From Mallotus nudiflorus (Eukaryota > Streptophyta > Magnoliopsida > Malpighiales > Euphorbiaceae): a stretch of 64,000 nucleotides of DNA. The stretch lies in NCBI GenBank assembly GCA_947683625.1, contig CANTUR010000002.1, forward strand, positions 7,286,501 through 7,350,500, read 5' to 3'. Below the pieces are notes generated by a model. The model was given only the letters and a program-made list of their open reading frames with translations, ran no database searches and was not told where the DNA came from. Positions within the stretch are counted from its first letter, which is position 1, and each line of letters starts with the position of its first letter. Positions 48,916-61,600 of this stretch are shown here, one piece after another. A program made the position numbers and the translations under genes.

Positions 48916-49427
48916 GTATGATGAGTGATGGCCATGTGATTGGATTGGAGAAATTAAGGGTACAGTCATTATCATGAGAGGTTAGGGTGCAGTGGCTTTC
49001 ATGGTATTGTCGTCCGGTCTGCCATCTCCATTCACATCACATGTTACATTGAATTAATTTTCTTAACTACAGAAAATGAAAACCCCACTAAGACTTTACT
49101 AGACAGGACTGAACAACTTTAAACTTATAGAAATAATTGAGATTGAACTTGGCACATACCGAAATATGCTCAACATAACACGGGATCCAATTTTACTAGA
49201 GGCTTAAAAGGCAGTTGAAGTTTAGGCAATCTGAAACCAATTCCATTAACAATCCAAGAATAATAGTTTTTCAAGTCAGAACAAATTCCATAAACAAACC
49301 AATTCCATCTCACAACAAAATTAATCAGCCAAAAAAATGTTAATTCCAAAATTTGGCAATTTGAAACCAAACATTAAGTAGTAAAAGAACACAATAAACA
49401 AACTAAAAAGGAATATAAGTAACTCAC

Positions 49428-49485
49428 CAACAAAGCAGGATATGACTCAAAATCTTCAAGTTTCCACATTTTCCAGTTAGAGGCT
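49428..49485 (-). pseudogene. Exon-like fragment, gene not recognised
   Basis: 58 nt between a GTCAG acceptor and a strong donor (TTG|GTGAGT). Encodes ASNWKMWKLEDFESYPALL in the open frame. Family not recognised; it lies in the cassette on the same strand as the other fragments. Confidence 0.35.
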
Positions 49486-49732
49486 CTGACAACTATATAT
49501 AATTCACAGGAACACAAAACAATACCATAATAATCACTGGTTACTTTAAAATTAACTACAGAACTAGTCCTAAATTTAGTAAAATTGAAGTAGAATAAGA
49601 ACATACTTGGAGGAAGCGGCAGATTCTTCTTCGAGCGAGTTATTACGAAAATGCTGAATGTTACGTCTAAAAATTCTAGCTGATTGAAGTCACTCAGAAC
49701 AAGAGTGACTATTAATAGCTCCTTACTCGCTA

Positions 49733-50025
49733 TCAAAACACCACACGGAAATGGGGCGCCTCAGCTTCGCTGGCAGGAAGGATTTCCCATCGGTAAGGCT
49801 CAAGATCATCGGAAACATTGCAATATCCAGCAGGAGCAACCTTATGTTGAAAGAAGCAACGGATCCGAATTCGAAAATGGTGACGTTTTTAGGAGGTTGG
49901 AGGACCTCCACTGCGCCATTCGTGCCAGGAACCTCAGATGTCGCTGGGATTTCGGATTTGGAGGCAGAGATTGAGGGTTTTGATTTGGATTTGGGGCTTC
50001 GTTTAAACCACGAGAGAAGTCCCAT
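49733..50025 (-). pseudogene. Small conserved plant protein (MGLLSWF type), frameshifted
   Basis: The ATG at 50025 opens MGLLSWFKRSPKSKSKPSIS and continues to NVTIFEFGSVAS. The frame then shifts near 49850, after which KVAPAGYCNVSDDLEPYRWE and APHFRVVF, stop (49733-49735), are in another frame. Together they cover about 98 codons, the full length of a small plant protein family of unknown function that I recognise by its start and its FEFGSVA...W(E)I.PA...FRVVF end. One indel near 49850 explains the break. It is the only member of the cassette present end to end, without introns. Confidence 0.7.
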
Positions 50026-50216
50026 TGTTATCTGATCCTTTAAGAGGGTTTCTCTAGCTAACGCAAATTATTACCAGTCGCAAAGATTTATTTTTTAACT
50101 AAAATTAGTGCCGGCTTAAAATTGTTGTCGCAATTAGTATATTTATTGTGACCATTTTATCACCGTAGAGTGACTATATTGATTATATTTTCCAAAAAAA
50201 TATATAGTTATCTTAG

Positions 50217-50625
50217 GGACGTTTGTTTCAAAAAGCAATAAAGATTCAAAATCGAAATAAATGATTTAAATAAATAGTGTTTGATTGAATAAAATTTTAT
50301 ATGTAAATCGAAATAAATTCTCTCATAAATGAGAATTTAAGGAGTTAATTCTTATTCATATGAAAATCAAATCAAACTAATTATAAATTGATAAAAAATT
50401 TAAATATTATTATATATTATAAAAATTTATGATATACAATATATGTTTACAGTGATGAAATAAAATTTATAAATTAATAAAAATAATTATTTAATATATA
50501 TATATATATATATATAAAATGATTCCAATTCTAATTCCCTTATAAATTAAATATTTTGTTAAAATTTTTATGCAATTTTCGATCCCTTTTCATTCTGATT
50601 CCAAACCATCTCTTAATATTTTTAA
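50217..50625. mobile_element. MITE-like insert
   Basis: Starts GGGACGTTTGTTTCAAAAAG and ends TTCTGATTCCAAACCATCTC, whose complement GAGATGGTTTGGAATCAGAA resembles the start. The interior is AT-rich with a (TA)n run at 50497-50515 and no ORF. Confidence 0.45.
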
Positions 50626-50958
50626 CTTTGCAAAACTTATCTTAAAAATGTGATGCTCTTTTATCATTCAACATTTACAATCACGCAATACGACAGGTCA
50701 TACCATGGTTTTGTATAATTTGCCTTTTATATTATGAGATAATTACATATTTTTCTGTTCTCAAAATTAATAAAAAAAAAAAACAACATGAGAAGAAAAT
50801 ATAAGGCAATCATGAGTCATGATATGAAAATATATAATAATTTTATCCAAAATATCATTATTGATGTTAATAATTAGATAATAATATTTGGATTCCAAGC
50901 TTAAAAGGTTGTATCATAATATTTAATCTAAAACTTACTTATTTATATATTGCTTGGT

Positions 50959-51004
<46 letters not shown>

Positions 51005-51442
51005 CACTCAATATCATTTTTCATCAATCTACTTTTTTTTTTCCCCTTTTCGTTTTGGTCCATGTACTGCATGACTTTGAATGCAATAATCTTTCCTTGA
51101 GATGGGCATAAAGATGAGATTTTGTGTCAGTTATTTTTATTTCTTTTTTTCCTTTTTATGGGATCATGATATATTATTATGCTATATTGAATATGAAATT
51201 GATGCTTATACGTACTTTATGAGTATCATTGGCCTAAAAAAAATTGACTGAATAAGGATTCCAACATAATACCTAATTAATATGCATATTACAAGCCACA
51301 TAAATGTCAATATTCAATACAATACATAACATAATTAATAATCTTATAAGTCAAAAGAATACACAATGAACACCTCTAAAGCATATACTATAGAAAACAT
51401 TGCTTTTTTTTTTTGTCAAAACAAAGTGACACCAAAAACAAC
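50626..51442. other. 3' flank of the receptor kinase gene
   Basis: AT-rich, no gene. A (TA)n microsatellite of ~20 units lies at 50960-51002. Confidence 0.7.
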
Positions 51443-54400
51443 TCATTTTGCATCTATCATCAAGCTAATAGTATCTGAATCATTTTGTTGCTGATCCTCT
51501 GACCATGTTGAGATTTCTTGAATTTTGGTATCTTCTTTTTCAGTATCTTGTAACGAAAGAGAAGGTTTTGGAGGCATTATTAAAGAATCCACATCTCCTT
51601 CAAGCATCTCTATAACTTTGTGCATTGAAGGACGATCTGTAGGATTTAGCTGTATACACCACAATGCTACTATAAACATTTTCTTTGTTATCATTCTCGC
51701 TTCATATGTAGCATCTTCTACAAGTTCTATCTCACTTCCTTGAACAATTTTGTCATAAGCCCATGAAGGAAGATAAATTTTGCTCAACTGCTCTGTGTCT
51801 GCATTCACGTTTTTTCTTCCTCCTGCCATTTCCATCAACAACACTCCAAAACTGTAGACATCCGCTTTATTGGAAACATATCCTATATTCTTGTACAATA
51901 ACTCTGGAGCCATGTAACCCATTGTTCCTCTTGCTGCTGTTAGAGATACTATACTATTATCTGTCGAGTATAGCTTTGCAAGTCTGAAATCTGAAATTTT
52001 TGGATTGAATTTCTCATCAAGGAGAATATTATGAGGCTTAATATCAAAATGTAAAATTTTCATATTGCAACCTCGATGGAGATAATCAATGCCATGAGCG
52101 ACACCAAGCGAAATCTCGTATATTTGCTCTTTGCTTATTGCATTATTACCTCCTTGAGAGAAAATATACTTATCAAGAGATCCATTAACCATAAATTCAT
52201 ATATAAGAGCACGCTTTGATCCTTCAACACAATAACCAATGAGCTTTACTATATTAACATGGTGAATTTTTCCAATAGTACTAACTTCATTGATGAAGTC
52301 TCTTCCATTAGCATTGGATTTATCCAACATTTTTACAGCAGCAAAACGACCGCTACGCAATTTTCCTTTATATACACACCCAAATCCTCCTTCACCCAGC
52401 TTGTCCTTAAAACCTCTTGTTATTTTCTTAATATTTGAGTAAGAGTATCTAACAGGCATCAAATAATTATTTTCACTTTGCAAAAATTCTTCAATAGTAG
52501 TGAACATTGATAGATGTCTTCGTCGCCATTTATAGATTAAAAAAGCCACAATACAAGGGGCCCCACAAATGAATAATAGTACATGGTATAGGACTGTATA
52601 GGAAAAGAGTTTGAGAAAATTAGTTGCACATCAATTGATCAACTGAGTATATATAAAAATATTCTTACCCAGAATAATGAAAACTTCATGAAAGAGTACG
52701 AGTAGATTAAACAGCCAATTTGCTACTGCAAGAAAGATACAAAAAATTATAAACAAATGATATAAAAGCATATGTAGAGGAACATAGGTTGGAGTATATA
52801 ATACTCTTGTTGATTGATTATTATCACCAAAACATAAGATATATAGCTCCTCAAGTTTTAGGCTTCAAGTTTTGTTGAGTACATTTAATCAGCCACACTT
52901 TGATTAGTAATTTATATATCTTTGGTGAATCCGAATGTAAATTCTGCCTCAAGTGCATAAGAGTTTCACTTATGTTCATTGAATCGAAGTTTTGAAAAAA
53001 TTTGTCATGTTTGGCATGATTTCATTTCAAAATTCTTTTTTGTTTTTGTTTTTGTTTTAATAATTTGAAAGAATTGAATTCTAGAGCTATGAGATTTCTA
53101 AATATTAGCATTGAGTAAACATAATGCAATTGATTTGTATTTCTAGAACTTTTATGTTTGCAATATCATTTATGTTTGAAAAATATATACATATATATAT
53201 AATAAATCAGGCAAAAAAAAATACAAAGCAATATAGCATCAAATGAATATTAAACTATTATTTTTCTTTTCTAAATCAACAGAAAACTAAATGTATAAAT
53301 TGAATTTGAACATGCATGCAAGGGGAAGATGTCAAATGCATAATGGACTCCAGCTTGAGCTTGAGTCATTACTCATGTTCAAATATATATGAACTTAATT
53401 AATTATTATGTTGAATTTTTTTCTTTATCCAAAGTTTCTTTGTTACATGAATAACATTTTTGAAAAGAAAAATATTTTTCTACATTTTGTACCATTAGGA
53501 TAATTGGCCAACAAAAAAAAAAGTAAAAACATTTTAACATAAAAGTCTGTAGATTTCAATCAATTAGTTAAAAAAAAAAATGGTTTCCTTATACTTGAAA
53601 TTAAAATTAAAAAATGAAAAAAAATTAATTTTAAATTTTTAATGAAAATATTTTAATGTAATTAATGTTTGTTGATTTTAACACAAATAGTTATTTGGTT
53701 AAAGTAAAATAAAAATACTGATGTGATAATTATAAAAACCAAATTAATTTTCAAATTCCAAAAAATTTAGAAAAATATATTAATATAATTTAAAAATTGA
53801 AAGTTTGGAATTTGTTTACAATTTTATCAATATTACTACAAATAATTATTGTAACAAAATATTTAAGGACAAAATTAAGATATTTTTATTAGAATTAAAA
53901 AAGAAATATAAAATTAAAGTTTATATAAAAATGAAAATAAATCATTTTTAAGTGTTGTCGGCATGTTATTTATTTGCTGATGAATTGAGTAGTAGAATAG
54001 TCAACTCAAACCCAAATATACTTTGTCGGCGACCAATTCGATTATGAGTGTATTATATGTAGTTATCAAATTTAATTTCTAACATATAAAAAAGCAGAGG
54101 ACGTACAGCTGTTAAGGCAATAGTCTTGGGAATTAGGCAAGCCATAAGGCTGACAATGCTTCCCACAGCAAGCCTGATACCATGAAATCTCCAATCCATA
54201 GGCCATGCTCTCACCAATGCTTAAACAGGAGATGTTTGAAACATTGTTTTGAGGCAGCAGCAAAGATGTGAAAGCCATCGACTCTACTGAGCAAAAATCC
54301 ACCAAATCTCCCACAGTAATATTATTAGAAACAACTATATAAGAATATGAAGACGAAGAATCATTGATATTATTCTCCACATACAGCGAAGAATTCACTG

Positions 54401-54878
54401 CTCTTTTGCACTTCACGAAGACTAAATTCTGATATAATAAATCTGGTCCATTCCATGTCCAACTCGAATATGTATTTGCATCTATAACGTAATTATTGAG
54501 CGTAGTCATGGAATGAGAAGGGACGGGAATGGATGAGCAATTATGATCTGTCTGATAATTTTGAACATAATTTGCATCCACGATCCGAATTGTGGCGTTG
54601 TTGTAATTGATTGTCCGCACATAATATTTCACTGAATCTAAGTACAGTATTAGTGTGATGTTGTTGTCGCAGGTAAGCTCGTAATCTCTGCTGCCGCAGC
54701 TTGGAGGATCAGTTTTCAATCTAAACGGGTAGCTAATGCTGTGGGTGCCGCAAGAAGAAGGACGGCAATATTTGTTGTTGCTGCTAGCATCGCAACTGTG
54801 GTGAGAGGCGAGGAGCAGGAAAAGCAGGACCGGATATGCGTACCTTGACAAAACTAGTAATACTCTGCTATAAAACAT
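51443..54878 (-). CDS. LRK10L-type receptor-like kinase (three exons, 659 aa)
   Basis: Exons 54107-54878, 52669-52725 and 51443-52593 join in frame (1980 nt) with GT-AG introns of 1381 and 75 bp. Residues 1-31 form a signal peptide (VLLFLLLASHHSCDA). A cysteine-rich GUB_WAK-type galacturonan-binding ectodomain follows (CGTHSISYPFRL, then SCGSRDYELTC), with many N-glycosylation sites. A membrane segment around residues 275-300 (VLLFICGAPCIVAFLIYKW) is split from the ectodomain by the small exon. The kinase has the glycine loop GEGGFGCVYKG, VAIK-like AAVKML, HFDIKPHNILL in place of HRD (a non-RD kinase), and DFR in place of DFG. It ends in an acidic Gln/Asp-rich tail. The family sits in the plasma membrane and is linked to pathogen and stress signalling. 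No stop or frameshift seen; start chosen for the signal peptide. Confidence 0.9.
52726..54106 (-). other. Intron 1 of the receptor kinase gene
   Basis: 1381 bp, donor GTACGT at 54106 and acceptor TTGCAG at 52726. Contains at 53600-54040 the segment that is also found at 44090-44530. Otherwise AT-rich, no ORF. Confidence 0.8.
53600..54040. repeat. Second copy of the 44090-44530 segment, inside the kinase intron
   Basis: Shares AAATTAAGATATTTTTATTA, GTCAACTCAAACCCAAATAT and TTGT(C/A)(G/A)GCGACCAA in the same order and similar spacing. The 3' border lies about 65 bp from exon 1. Confidence 0.75.
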
Positions 54879-55874
54879 TGTGGGAGGGATGCTTCTGTAG
54901 TTGCAGAGAAAATGGGTATGTTTGTGTTTTAATATGATTTAATGTTCATATTGATAAGTAAGAATAAAGAAATTTCAAAAGTCCCAATCATTAGCTCTCA
55001 CAAAGAAATTTCCAAGTTCCAACCTCTTACAGTAGCCAAAGAGTCCATTTCCAATTGTAATGACAATGATTTCTGTAAATTTCTAAATTTGAAACTATTA
55101 TCACTTTTTAATTGTATTAATTTCGAATTATTTGGATTTACAATGTAGTTAATTGGTATAAATTTATTTCTAAGAATAAATTGATAAAAGTTCAATAGTA
55201 TATTTTAAATTAAAATAAAATAAAATTTACTATTAAAATATGTGAATATCTTAGTCAAAATTTTCTGTAAACTTTCATGAAAAAAATTCATAAATTACTA
55301 TCCAAATAAATATGATTAAAAATAATAAAACAATATGAAGTAGATTTAGAGATAAATCAAAAAAATAAAACAAATCTAGCTATCAGTTTTTACAACATAA
55401 AAACAATAAAAATATAGAAAAATGAAAAATGGGGTTATATTAGTGGTTTACTAAAGACAACCAACCAAAAAAAATATTAAAAACGAAAAAGAAGAAAAAA
55501 ATTAAAGAGTAATTTTTTCAAATTTAAAAAAAAATTAAAGAGTAATTTTTTAAAAATTTTTATAATCGTTAAAAAAGTTAACTGTTACAAACTTAATATT
55601 TTTAATAATAAATTGATAAAATTTGGAATTTTTACAATTATAGAAAATTTGGTTTTCGATAATTTGTATGTTTGTACTTTCATGTGGTTTTATACTTAAA
55701 GTTTTGTCACTATCCAAATCACTAATTCCTGATTGAAAAAGAACAATATATTTAAATTTAATTCAATTCATTTTAGAGTGTATTTTGAAGTAAGTATACA
55801 TTTTATATTTTAAATATAAGAATTTTAAATAATACACAGTTATATATCATTTTAAATTCTTAGTAAATGAATTT
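54879..55874. other. 5' flank of the receptor kinase gene
   Basis: AT-rich, presumably includes the promoter; no clear TATA box or element could be assigned. An internal duplication of AAAATTAAAGAGTAATTTTT is at 55499-55551. Confidence 0.5.
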
Positions 55875-56140
55875 TAGTGTGTTTGATTCAAATAAATTTT
55901 ATAAAATTTATGAAATTCATTTATAAATATAAGTGAGTATATTTGATTTAAATGAAAACTGTGTAAAGTTCATTTATAATTCTAACTTCTTAATTTTGCA
56001 GAATTACTTAACACTAAATTCTTTTTTATTAATAAAATTTATTTGATTCAAATGAATTTAGAATTCATTTGCAAATGAACTCTATTTAAAATTTATTCGA
56101 AAATGAAATGAGTTTTTTAATATAATTAACCAAATAATAG
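55875..56140. mobile_element. MITE-like element related to 30438-30895
   Basis: Starts TAGTGTGTTTGATTCAAATA, ends TTAACCAAATAATAG, with AAATTCATTTGCAAATGA inside. It resembles the element at 30438 in ends and internal words but is shorter. Confidence 0.45.
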
Positions 56141-58180
56141 ATTAAATATAAATCTATATAATTTACAAATAAGAAATTTATTGAGATATAAATACATAGC
56201 ATAATATTTAGATTTAATTCAATTGATTTTGATAAGTAAGAGCCTAACAATTTCGAAATCACAAATTCCTGATTGCCACTTGCAAAAACAAAGTTCCAAA
56301 TTTCAACTTCACGGTTAGTGACGTTATCTTTTAAATTTGAACAAATTTGAAATTCTAGACAATAACATCACTTGTTAATTAGTGCAACTTTACTTGATTG
56401 ACCTTTTAGTTTTTAGACGAGTTTAATTTTGTGAATATCTTAGGCAAATCTTTCTCTAAAAACACTAGCACAAATGGAAAAACAAAGTAAAAAAATTAAA
56501 AAATTATTATCCAATTAAATTTAATTAAATTGATAATCTTACGAAATATAAAATAGATCTAGAGATGAATAAAATATATAAAACATATTTAGATATCTAT
56601 TTTTACTAAAAAAATGATTAAAATAAAAAGGGATTTCAATAGTGTGTTTGGCCATGACAATCAAGAACAAAAATATTAAAAATCAAAAAGAAAAAAATAA
56701 AGAGAAAGATTATGTTTTTTATTCTTTTATAATTGTCAAATAGAATTTTAAGAAAGATTATGTTTTTTATTCTTTTATAATTGTTAAAAAGAATTTTAAC
56801 TATTATAAACTTTATTTATTTATTTTTACTAGTAAACTAATACAATTCAAAAGATAAGAATAAAATACAAAATTGTAATTAAGATTTGAAATAATTGAGA
56901 TAATTAATGCTTAATGTGACAGGAATAGAAATGACTTATGAATAATGTTAACTAAATTCTAGCAAAGTCTTATCTACATAAACCAAGACTTTTCATTGCG
57001 ACAGTTCCATTTACAGGCACCAACTCTTTGCCTTGAAGTAAGATTCTTTATATAAATAAAGATTAGCAACGAAACATTTCAGAAGCAGTATAACTTAGTG
57101 GAAATATGGAGGCTTTTTATTGGTTGCTTTATGAAGTAATAGGTAAAGATGTAAAGTTTCATCTACTATAATGTACGCAAATCTCTGTTAATGTGATCTC
57201 GGTAATACACTCATTTAAAATGGAATTTTATATCCTTAGACCACTTACAACCAGCCAACTTTTTTTTTTTAGTGCTTTTAAATATGAGACTAGTTCTGGT
57301 TTGTGCTTTTGGTTGAAGTTGGGAAAAAAAATTAATTACTATATTATTGTTGAGATTTGATCTATAGATTTAAATTCATCCAATGTTTATTAAATTAATA
57401 TAAAGTTTTTTAAAATGATTATGTTTCTATTGCAATAATAATTATAATAACTAAATATTTTTTATTTTTATAACATCAAAATAAATTTAAAATATATTGA
57501 TTTAAAATTGACACTACTCCAATAGGAATATGTAATCAACATTATATTAATTAGGATTTATCATATTTACATGGATTCAATTTTACTTATTGTTCCAATA
57601 CTAATATGACTTATGTAATCTTTATTATGCTAATTATAATTTATCATATACTAGTATGCATTTAATTCCTTAATTAGCACTATACTAGCATTATTATAAT
57701 AAAAACATAATAAATTAAAATATATGAATTTAATTAAAAAAATTGAATGAATGTAAAATTATATTATAACTTTAGGGACCAAGTAAAACTTGTAGTTTTT
57801 CAAATTGGTCCATTTTAAATGTGAATTAAACAATAAGGATGCAATAGTTTAACGAAGCAAAAGCTCTTGAATATTTAAATTAATTACTAAAAACACAAAG
57901 AACTAGTAGTGCAATAGGTCAAACCTCTGCAATGTTATAGTAATTATTGCAAACCAAACAAGCACCAAGTGTCAACCCTTTGAATTTTGAGCATAGGCTG
58001 GTGCTAAGGATTTGGGCATTGTTCTTTGACATAACCATGTCAAGATGTGAGAAGCATGAAACAATGCATGGTGGTAGCACAAGGATTTTGCAAACCTAGA
58101 ATTGGCACTTGGCCAAGCATAATTGACACAAGGACATTGGTTGGTGTTGAACTTTAAAGGGTAAAACAATCATTTTTTAT
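56141..58180. other. Intergenic, mostly unrecognised
   Basis: AT-rich with no supported gene. A direct duplication of AAGATTATGTTTTTTATTCT is at about 56706 and 56755. 57850-58180 is less AT-rich and may be the start of the older repeat described next. Confidence 0.5.
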
Positions 58181-58691
58181 GGTTACAAGTAATTAAGTAA
58201 AATTATATTTAATCCTTGTGTTTAAGTATTTATATTTAGTTTAATTAAATTTGCAAAATTCAAGTCCTAGTACAAGCACTAATGAATGCATCATGATTAT
58301 AACTAGACAAGTCAAACCATGAAAAGTCAACACTTAGATTATATCAAGTCTGTAACTCTGTCATGGGTGTGACAACGTTGTCATAATTGATAACTTATTT
58401 GTTATGAGTGGTGATGAACTCATCATAACTGGTGACAAAGGGAGAAAATTGAAGATCGAATTTTTTATCAAAAGATGAAGTCAAATTTGGTCAAATATGA
58501 TGAAAATCTTAATTATAAATGGTCACGAGCAAATTCCAATCATAAAAGAATTTTTTCATGCAAAATAACAGAGATTCTATTTGCAAAATTCCAAAAGTTC
58601 TTGAGATTTATCACAACCAGTGTCACCACCAATGTCATAAGCAAGTGAATTCATAACAAACCCATCATGAGTGGTGACAAATTTGTCATGA

Positions 58692-61600
58692 TGTAATATC
58701 CCGTGTTTTTAAATATTTTAATACTGTACCGGGATATGCAGTGTTAATAATTTTTGTATATATATATTATGATATTTTACGAGTTGATATGTATTTAAAA
58801 CCTATTTTAATTATTGTGTATTATTTACAATGCTTTACGTAAAATTTTCCCGGGACTTGCATTTTCGGGGAAATTTTCACGTAAATAATTTATTATTAAT
58901 TATTTTAAATATATTTACGGACTTGCATAAACTCATACGTATTTTTAAAATACTAAATAGAGCCTATGTGTGTATATATTTATTTAATTAGGGTTTAATA
59001 TATTACCCTAATATTTTATTATTGTTTATTTATTTTATTGTTATTTAATTATTTTTAATTAATATTAAATTTTAAAATATTAAATATTAAGTGTGTGGTG
59101 TATATTTAATGTGTGTAATTTAATATTATTTTAATATATAGTATAAAGTATATATATATATATACATATTATAAGTTAAAAACCAAAACTTTTGGAAAAT
59201 TACTATTTTGCCCCCGTCTGCATCTTCTTCCCCGATCACTTCCCCATCGCCGTTCCAGTCGCTGCCGTGCCATTTCCTTGCCGTGGGTGTACCGTCCGAT
59301 GTGCCACCACCTTCCCCAGCCTCTTTCGCCGCCTGTAGCAGCTGATTCCGGCGCCTGGAAGCCATTTTTGGCCGGAGAAGCCGAAAGTCGAACCACCGTC
59401 GATCACAACGATTTCGGCCACCATTTTCAACACCGCTGGTCTCTTTCTTCTCCTTGAGCTCCGGTGAGTGTGATTCTAGCTTTGGTTTGAGCTGAATTGA
59501 TCTTGATTTGCTTAGGTTTCGAATTTTCCATTTCGGCCATATTAGGGTTTTTTATTTTTTTGAGCTTTTAATTGATTGATTCATGAAAACTATCTTTACA
59601 AATGTTGATCCTAGTAGCTTAATCTTCACGTGTGAATTTTTTTGGAATTTTTGGAGATTATTTGGATTTTTGGGTATTTTTGAATATTTTAATATTATTT
59701 TCTAATTTTCGGAAATTAATTAAATAAATATGAAATTGTGTTTTATGATAATTATAGGTGTTGAAATGAATTATAGAAATTTATTTGGAATTTTTATGAA
59801 TTTCCATGTATTTATTTTGAATTATTTAAGTTTGTGTAATTTTGGAAAATTAGGGTTAATTGTGTTTTAAATTGAAATTAATTGGTTAATTGAGTTTAAT
59901 TATTGATAAATATGTGGAATTAATTTTGGACAATTATACTATTTTTGGTGAATTTTTGAAGTAATTATAGTATATTTATATATATATATAAAGGCATTTT
60001 GGTAATTTTACACAAAATTGGCTAAAAATGTAATTTAATTGGTTTTAATAGTTATTTAAGGTATAAAAATGATTTCTACAAATTATTTAGTATTTTTAAC
60101 TAATTAAAACTATTTTTCGTGAATTATTTTCAATTATATATATAATATACGATTTTACTAATAAAATGAGTTTTTATCGATTTTTATTGTGTTTAAGGGT
60201 TAATTATTTAATTTCTACCTATAAAATGTATTTCTATGTTATAAGGGTATTTTTGGTATTTCTGAAATTGTTATGTGTTTGTGGACCCCGGTCGGTTGAC
60301 TGTAGTTTGGAGTCCGACCGAGGGGTTTTGGGTGTGTTTTGTGTTTGAATTTTGAAGTGTGTTTCTTTGCAGGGTCGGCTCTACTCTTTGAGTAGAGAGA
60401 TGTCCGTTTTACAGGGGAGGTTCTGCCGAATTCTCGTAAAACGTGATGTCCGGTCGAATCCTAATCTCAATTCTGCGTTTAATACTCTAGATCGAATTCT
60501 AGGATTTTCTGTTAGGGTTATTCTGATTTTTATCGTTATTGTTTGTCTAGTTGCCCCGAGACCGAGGCCTAGTGGACCAGGCCCGTTGGACCCATCTCGT
60601 GGAGCGCACTAAGTGTGAGTTACTATACTATATATATATGCTTTAGGATGCATGATTTAGAAATATATGTTTTATTTTGATTAAAATGCATAAATAATGT
60701 GATTTGTATTTAAGTATATCCTTAGTTTATTTTTGGTTTAATTTTGGTATATATTAAATTATATGCATGTTTTATTAATAGATTATATTTAAATATTTTT
60801 AAATATATTTCTAGCTTAATTTATAATTTGATTGGATTTATTTGACGTATATATACTTGAAATATACCTGGTTTACTTTTGGTATATTTCCAGTATATAT
60901 ATGGTTTATATTACTATTTATTTCAAATTCATGCATCATTTATTTGTGAATGAATGTTTTATATTTATTAATGAAGGATATCGATAGAACGTGCTACCTA
61001 GTGGGCAGCACTAGGACCGAGTACGTACCGTTGCGCTTATAGCATTTAGGCTATATTACTAACCTATTTGTGGATATTGATTGGTTATGATTATTTGATG
61101 TGTGAGATGTGATTTGGGTGTGATTGCTGAAGCTCGGTTGACCAAGTGTCTCGGGGCCAATCACACTGGCAGTCAGACTGCTGGAGCTTTGTTGACTTAG
61201 TGTCTCGGGGCCAGTCTACTGTCTAAATGGAATAAGTGAGCCTGTGTGGCTAGAGTGTTGTCTAACACTGTTTTGAGGTCTCGATATTTTAGGGTTCTAT
61301 TTGATCCTTCATAAACTGTGATTTTTAATAAAAATATATAAAATAAATTTATTGCATCTGTGTGTATTTGCTTGTATATATACATATTATATATATACTG
61401 TTGATTGTATGCATTGTCATTTAGTATGCATGTATATATATTATAGTAATTCACTCAGTGAGGTCTGACTCCCCTCCGTTGACTATTTTTCAGGAGAGTC
61501 AACATCTTCAGACCTCAGTAGCAGGCCTATACGCCGGATTTCTTCCGCCCCGGCTTCCTTGTGTAAACTGCTTACTTGAGTCTTATTTTTATAATCTAGA

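Larger units (their letters stand above)
44690..50180 (-). mobile_element. Putative gene-fragment-capturing transposon (EB1, PEX5, invertase, small protein)
   Basis: Fragments of at least four unrelated host genes lie within 5 kb, all on the minus strand, with introns and splice sites retained. No complete ancestral gene surrounds them. This is typical of Helitrons or Pack-type DNA transposons. Both edges carry related small palindromes: ATTAGTGACCAAAACTGCAG at 44711 and ATTAGTGCCGGCTTAAAATT at 50104, the latter followed by GTTGTCGCAATTAGTA. Neither a Helitron CTRR hairpin end nor long inverted repeats could be defined by eye, so the borders are approximate and the class is inferred. Confidence 0.5.

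Noticed and set aside
59126..59433. Overlapping minus-strand ORFs with Gly/Arg-rich content
   Set aside because: They lie inside the solo LTR, overlap each other in different frames and match no family; the GC-rich patch is probably LTR leader sequence.
60166..60612. Plus-strand ORFs in the solo LTR
   Set aside because: Short, no domain, inside a defined LTR.
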